NCBI GenBank assembly: GCA_016196825.1
Contig: JACPWY010000056.1
Coordinates: 1-64,000 of the forward strand
Reading direction: 5' to 3'
DNA length: 64,000 bases
From: Deltaproteobacteria bacterium
GTDB taxonomy: Bacteria > Bdellovibrionota > FAC87 > UBA2466
Under the pieces are notes generated by a model that had not been told where the DNA came from, searched no databases, and was given only the letters and a program-made list of their open reading frames with translations. A program made the position numbers and the translations under genes. Of the stretch, positions 59,827 through 64,000 are shown in pieces (within the stretch, counting starts at the first letter, position 1; every line of letters starts with the position of its first letter).

Positions 59827-60530
59827 TTGCTCACCTCGCGCGCAATCGTCCGGTCATCGTCGCCCTCGTCCGGAGCCTGAAAGGCGCAGTACCGAATGGG
59901 CTCGCCAAATTTGGCGGGTCCAGACTTCACCATTTCACACCCTTTTGGTTTCGCGCACGGCACCTCCACTAGAAACCCAAAACCCCGCGAAGAGATATTT
60001 TCACGCGCCCGAAAGAGAAGCTGCGAATCCTTCGTCAGAAGGTCCGGCGTCACCTCAATCCAGGAATCGGCGAGGTTCTGGCTCCCCACCGACGCGAGCG
60101 GGTGATTGGGGAGAGTCCGTTGGACCGAGGGGTAAAGTGCGGCGGTCTTACGAATCGTATCGAGAAATTCCTTCCGCTGGGGCGGCGTCGACAGCTCAAA
60201 ATTCTTCGCACTCCAATCGGGAATGAGACGCGGTTTCTTGTCGATAAAGATCAGCCCCAACGCCGCATCGACAGCCATCTCGATCGCCGGTCGGCTCCAA
60301 CAGACACCGCGGTAGAGCCGCTCGGTCTTGTGGTTTCTCAGACCTGGCTCGTGAGATTCCGCAAATCTCCCTCGGATAATATCAAAGCTGCTCAGGTTGT
60401 TCTGGGCCATTGCCATCAGGATCCCGGCCCCCGCTTTTTGCTGGGCCCGCTGGCTCTGCCACAGCGGATCCAATGCCCCACTCTCAGCCTGCAAGAGCCC
60501 TGCCATCAGCCACATTATCCAAACCTTCAT
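59823..60530 (-). CDS. Secreted protein of unknown function, first of a pair
   Basis: I place the start at the ATG at 60530, which begins a signal peptide (MKVWIMWLMAGLLQAES). A GTG at 60545 sits directly on the AGGAGG sequence and cannot use it. The 235-residue product contains three or four cysteines (GVCWSRPAIEM, VEVPCAKPKGCEM) and no known motif. Its coupling to the next gene suggests two subunits of one periplasmic complex. Confidence 0.7.
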   Translation of the reverse strand: MKVWIMWLMAGLLQAESGALDPLWQSQRAQQKAGAGILMAMAQNNLSSFDIIRGRFAESHEPGLRNHKTERLYRGVCWSRPAIEMAVDAALGLIFIDKKPRLIPDWSAKNFELSTPPQRKEFLDTIRKTAALYPSVQRTLPNHPLASVGSQNLADSWIEVTPDLLTKDSQLLFRARENISSRGFGFLVEVPCAKPKGCEMVKSGPAKFGEPIRYCAFQAPDEGDDDRTIAREVSK

Positions 60531-60644
60531 AAGAGGGTGCCCCACCTCCTTTTCGGTTGAATTTGATTCACTGCTGAACGCCCCTTACAACGCGTTGCAT
60601 CGCACTGGTTGACCTCAGGGCTCGTGTTACCCTATAGCTCCCAA

Positions 60645-61568
60645 ATGAAAGTCGTTTCACTGATTCCCAGCGCTACCGAGATTGTTTGCGCGTTGGGGTT
60701 TGAGGAGACTCTCGTCGGACGATCCCACGAGTGCGATTTTCCTCATTCGGTGAAACATCTCCCGATCTGCACCGCTCCCTCTTTCAACCCGGAGGGGACC
60801 AGCCGAGAAATCGATGACCGAGTGAAGGACCGTTTGAAACGAGCTCTTTCCATTTACAATGTCTTTGAAAATCGCCTCAAAGAGCTCGCCCCCGATATCA
60901 TCATCACCCAGGCGCAATGCGATGTGTGTGCAGTGAATCTCGAAACGGTTGAGCGATCCCTTGAAGGCTGGGGCGGAAAGGCGCCAAAGCTCATATCGCT
61001 GGTTCCCAATCGCCTGACGGACATCTGGCAGGATATTGAGTCGGTGGCTAGGGCTTTGGGGGCACCGGAGGTCGGACGTGAGCTGGTCCAGTCACTTGAG
61101 AAACGAATTCAGGCCATCGCAAGCCGAGCGCGCGACCTAGCCACTTTTTCTGTTGGCACCATCGAATGGCTCGACCCGCTCATGGCAGCTGGCAATTGGA
61201 TTCCAGAATTGGTCACGCTAGCCGGGGGCCGCCCTCTTTTTGGTGAAGCCGGAAAACATTCACCCTGGATTGACCCCGATCAGTTCTGGCGATCCGACCC
61301 CGACGTGATCGTAATCATCCCCTGTGGCTTTTCGATTGCGCGCACTCAGGAAGAACTAATCCTGCTCACCCGGCAACCCATCTGGCCCTCACTCAAAGCA
61401 GTAAGGAACCGCCGCGTCTTCATTGCCGACGGCAACCAATACTTCAACCGCCCCGGCCCCCGCCTCGTCGAATCCCTAGAAATCCTCGCCGAGCTACTCC
61501 ACCCCAACACGTTTTCCTTCGGCCACCAAGATCGCGGCTGGAAGGCAGCGGGAACACACCGCGAATGA
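60645..61568 (+). CDS. Cobalamin-binding (BtuF-like) protein without a signal peptide
   Basis: A 307-residue protein with the type-III periplasmic-binding pattern of BtuF: VSLIPSATEIVCALGFEETL at the N-terminus, VGRSHECDFP, and a C-terminal helix region with SDPDVIVIIPCGF and RVFIADGNQYFNRPGPR. BtuF relatives bind vitamin B12 or iron chelates. This version starts directly with the domain at the ATG at 60645, with no signal sequence and no ABC transporter genes beside it, as in a group of cytoplasmic 'cobalamin-binding' homologues of unclear role. Confidence 0.85.
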   Translation: MKVVSLIPSATEIVCALGFEETLVGRSHECDFPHSVKHLPICTAPSFNPEGTSREIDDRVKDRLKRALSIYNVFENRLKELAPDIIITQAQCDVCAVNLETVERSLEGWGGKAPKLISLVPNRLTDIWQDIESVARALGAPEVGRELVQSLEKRIQAIASRARDLATFSVGTIEWLDPLMAAGNWIPELVTLAGGRPLFGEAGKHSPWIDPDQFWRSDPDVIVIIPCGFSIARTQEELILLTRQPIWPSLKAVRNRRVFIADGNQYFNRPGPRLVESLEILAELLHPNTFSFGHQDRGWKAAGTHRE

Positions 61569-61752
61569 TTCGGTCCGGGACCAGGCCGCTTTCGACGTCC
61601 GTACACGAAACCCCCATCAGTCAGTTACACCGCCGGTATACAACCCGTTTTTCACCCGGCTAAAAGATCGTCACCCCCGAAATAGCCCTAATCTATTAAT
61701 GACTTTCCTCTTTCAAAACCCTCCTCCTCTCATCGATACACCGCGCAGCCCA

Positions 61753-61767
61753 TGGCCCAGCGCTTGC
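61753..61767 (+). promoter_or_regulatory. Possible sigma-54 promoter before the papain-like gene
   Basis: TGGCCC, five bases, TTGC has one mismatch, but the predicted start (about 61779) is only three bases before the ATG at 61782, which would make a nearly leaderless message. Kept as a weak candidate. Confidence 0.3.
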
Positions 61768-61781
61768 AACCCAGTAGCTCC

Positions 61782-63362
61782 ATGCGAGGTCAAACTATAA
61801 TCTTACTGGCTACTTTTCTTTGCTCTTTCGCGCAGGCCAAGTGGCATGGCCGCAACGCTAATCGCTACGCCTGTCCTGGCACCTACGTCCGCCCCTACGT
61901 CGAACCCATCATTGAAATGCAGGCGTACAATCCTTCGGCCAGACTCGCGGTATGCGGACAACGGATGTGCCTCTATTCTTACGAGGGGGACCCATACCCG
62001 CGCGAAGTTCAAATTCTAAATGACGGCACCCTTGCCGTGTGGGCCAGTGGCCAATATTTGGAACTTGAGGAACGCTTCCGCACCTATCTGGCCAAGCGAT
62101 ACGCAGCAGCTCTTGCCTTTTTTCAAGAGCCCGTTCTCAGCTTGCTCCGCAAGGTCATACGAAAGTATTTGCCACAAAAGCAAACTCCGCAGCCAATTGT
62201 GCTGCCGCTGCCCATTTCACCGATTCCGCCATCGCCCCATAGACTCCCGACTCCAGTAAGCCCTCCCATTCCTCACCCCGTACGGCCGCCCAAGCCACCA
62301 TCCCCAATTCACAGCCCGAACCGGCCCAACAACCCACCGCCATTTTTCGGTGGGATCGTAAATCCCCCGCTCCCGGTGCGCCCAAATAATTCAAACACTC
62401 CGCCCATGCAGTGGGAAATTCCGCACTACCGTTTTCATCAGCACAACCAAGGTCAGGCGGGAACCTGCCACGCCTTTGCACTGCTCCCTATAGTAGACGC
62501 GTTTGAAAACACTCGGCTACCCTTCGGCGGGTACAAAGCCTCGAGCAACTGGATGGTTTTCCTGTCGGTCTTGGATCGACTTTGCGACGGCACCGACACT
62601 GCGGTCGACACCGCCGGCATTTACTACCCCGAACGGACGATTCACCGTCTTCTCAATGTCGGCTACTGTTCCGATTCGGATTATAATCGCTACAGCGCGG
62701 TCGATCTCATTCAAAATAAGAAAGCATTGGCCCAATCACAACGGATCAACCCTCTATCACTCGATTCACTCGCCGAACCAAGAATGGCGAAGACCAACGG
62801 GTGGCGAACCGCCCTCAACATCGATGCCGCCTTGGATAACTTGATTCTCTACGAACGGGATCCAGCTGTTTCCCTGGAAAAGGGGTTCATCCGGAATGAT
62901 TACGAAGATAAGTTCAAACAGGTCTTCGGAATCTCGTCCCACGATGCCCAGCGAATGTGCCACATCAACGCAAACACATCGGCCACAGACATCCTCCGCG
63001 GGCTCAACGTCAGCGGACCGTTCAGTCAATGCCTGACCGAATCAATGACGAATCGTAACAAGTTCAGGAGGAATGGATGTGGTGTTCGCTCTTTCTCACA
63101 GGGAGACAACCGCAATTTGCTTCAGCGAGCCAAGCAAGCCATTTTCAAGAATCAGCCCGTGGTTATCTTAACTTCCGATTACCGTAAGGAAAGCAAGGAA
63201 CACAGCAACCACGCCGTCACTCTCACCGGATATGATGATTTGGCTCAACAATTTACTGTGATGAATTCCTGGGGTGAAGGCGAAAACTACCCCGTCCCTT
63301 ATTCCAAAGCAAATGACATCCGAACCATCACCTACCTCGACTGCGACCGCTCGGGGCCCTAG
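61782..63362 (+). CDS. Exported papain-like cysteine protease with Pro-rich linker
   Basis: The ATG at 61782 opens a signal peptide (MRGQTIILLATFLCSFAQA); 526 residues. After a cysteine-containing N-terminal domain (about 20-120), residues about 135-205 form a Pro-rich linker. The C1-type peptidase domain (about 215-520) follows: QGQAGTCHAFA with the nucleophile (papain has CWAF, so Trp is His here), SNHAVTLTGYD with the catalytic His (about 475) and VMNSWGE with the Asn (about 494). The protein would act in the periplasm or outside the cell. It converges with the TetR gene, overlapping by four bases. Confidence 0.85.
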   Translation: MRGQTIILLATFLCSFAQAKWHGRNANRYACPGTYVRPYVEPIIEMQAYNPSARLAVCGQRMCLYSYEGDPYPREVQILNDGTLAVWASGQYLELEERFRTYLAKRYAAALAFFQEPVLSLLRKVIRKYLPQKQTPQPIVLPLPISPIPPSPHRLPTPVSPPIPHPVRPPKPPSPIHSPNRPNNPPPFFGGIVNPPLPVRPNNSNTPPMQWEIPHYRFHQHNQGQAGTCHAFALLPIVDAFENTRLPFGGYKASSNWMVFLSVLDRLCDGTDTAVDTAGIYYPERTIHRLLNVGYCSDSDYNRYSAVDLIQNKKALAQSQRINPLSLDSLAEPRMAKTNGWRTALNIDAALDNLILYERDPAVSLEKGFIRNDYEDKFKQVFGISSHDAQRMCHINANTSATDILRGLNVSGPFSQCLTESMTNRNKFRRNGCGVRSFSQGDNRNLLQRAKQAIFKNQPVVILTSDYRKESKEHSNHAVTLTGYDDLAQQFTVMNSWGEGENYPVPYSKANDIRTITYLDCDRSGP

Positions 63363-63988
63363 CCCCTCTCCACCCAATCAAACGCGGCTTTCACCGTCTG
63401 ACGTCGCAATTGCGCGAGCGGCACCGGATAATCGCTGGAGAAAAAGCTATTGAGCACACCCGCCATCAGACATTGGATCTGCCGCGCCACCTCAACCGAT
63501 CGCTTGTGGCCCAAACCAGACCCCTTCAAACACGATAGAATGCGTGCCTCCCCCATCGATCGGATGGAGTTCTGGAGTTCCCTATAGGACGGGTCGCACG
63601 AACAAAGATAATAAAAGAGCCCCATCACCGACGCGTGCTTTGGGTGCCTCTCCATCCAATGAAATGGCCCCTCGACCACGCATTCCAGCTTCTCTCGCCA
63701 CCCCGTAGCGGCCTGCGTGTGCCCAATCGTGATGTGCTGTCCGACCGCAACCGCGTACCGAACCGCGGTCCGGATCAGCTCATCTCGATTCGCAAAATAG
63801 TAGGCTACATGGGTCCGGTTCATCTTTACCCTTTTGCCCAAAGTCTCAAAGCTGATGTGATCGATTCCATCGCTCGCGACGAGATCGATAAACGCCTCGA
63901 CGATCTTCACTTTGCGCGCCTCACCGCGACCCGGCTTGATGTCGAAGATCTGGTGATAGAGCGCGTGAGGAAAACTAGCCGTGTCCAT
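63359..63988 (-). CDS. TetR-family transcriptional regulator
   Basis: A 209-residue regulator. Residues about 25-75 form the TetR HTH (KIVEAFIDLVASDGIDHISF then LGKRVKMNRTHVAYYFANRD). The rest is a helical ligand-binding and dimerisation domain. The start lies 12 bases before the window edge, so its promoter and any divergent target gene are not visible. Ligand unknown. Confidence 0.88.
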   Translation of the reverse strand: MDTASFPHALYHQIFDIKPGRGEARKVKIVEAFIDLVASDGIDHISFETLGKRVKMNRTHVAYYFANRDELIRTAVRYAVAVGQHITIGHTQAATGWREKLECVVEGPFHWMERHPKHASVMGLFYYLCSCDPSYRELQNSIRSMGEARILSCLKGSGLGHKRSVEVARQIQCLMAGVLNSFFSSDYPVPLAQLRRQTVKAAFDWVERG

Positions 63989-64000
63989 CGCCCCTCCGTT

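Overview
The window is a chromosomal stretch from a GC-rich Gram-negative bacterium. Evidence for a Gram-negative envelope is a beta-barrel outer-membrane protein, a lipoprotein gene and many small signal-peptide proteins. Consensus sigma-54 promoters, an NtrC-type activator, NhaR-like LysR regulation, LRR and transglutaminase-elicitor-like secreted proteins would fit a Bdellovibrionota or other delta-proteobacteria-like lineage, but no marker here settles taxonomy. No rRNA, tRNA, CRISPR array, complete insertion sequence or prophage was seen.

Layout. 1-4.8 kb: a truncated glycosyltransferase, a polytopic membrane protein, an LRR protein and a secreted protein. 5-6.4 kb: DEAD-box helicase DbpA. 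6.4-14.3 kb: three separate nucleotidyltransferase-type two-gene modules (toxin-antitoxin-like) lie among a Band-7 protein, a LysR regulator, YebC and two visibly broken genes (SulP transporter, acyltransferase-3). 14.3-19.6 kb: a regulatory block in which a secreted protein and an operon of outer-membrane barrel, DUF4390-like protein, histidine kinase and sigma-54 activator each follow a sigma-54 promoter, with dyads or direct repeats upstream that could be activator sites.

19.7-31.5 kb is the most notable region: twelve tightly packed or overlapping minus-strand genes. Four of them (SGNH-like membrane protein, AMP-forming acyl ligase, MBOAT acyltransferase, acyl carrier protein) are the parts list of a DltDABC acyl-export machine. 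The rest are LuxE- and LuxC-like enzymes, a hot-dog dehydratase, a radical SAM protein, an SDR, a two-subunit transketolase and a TauD-type dioxygenase. I infer a pathway that builds an unusual acyl or ketol group, loads it on the carrier protein and attaches it outside the inner membrane. The operon is bracketed by a 195-bp palindrome upstream and a 26-bp-arm inverted repeat downstream.

31.8-39.1 kb: a secreted protein, a decayed PIN toxin, a lipase-like hydrolase, a lipoprotein gene broken by a 183-bp palindrome and a frameshift, and a giant metallopeptidase-like protein whose signal peptide has no standard start codon. 39.2-63.4 kb: an ABC-F ATPase, then mainly exported or membrane proteins (Ntn hydrolase, redoxin/cytochrome/copper-monooxygenase fusion, transglutaminase-elicitor-like protein, DUF4142, serine beta-lactamase-like hydrolase, papain-like protease), flavoproteins, an amino-acid permease and a B12-binding-like protein. 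Several of these follow sigma-54 promoters, so the activator at 18-19.6 kb may control a local envelope regulon. A TetR regulator closes the window.
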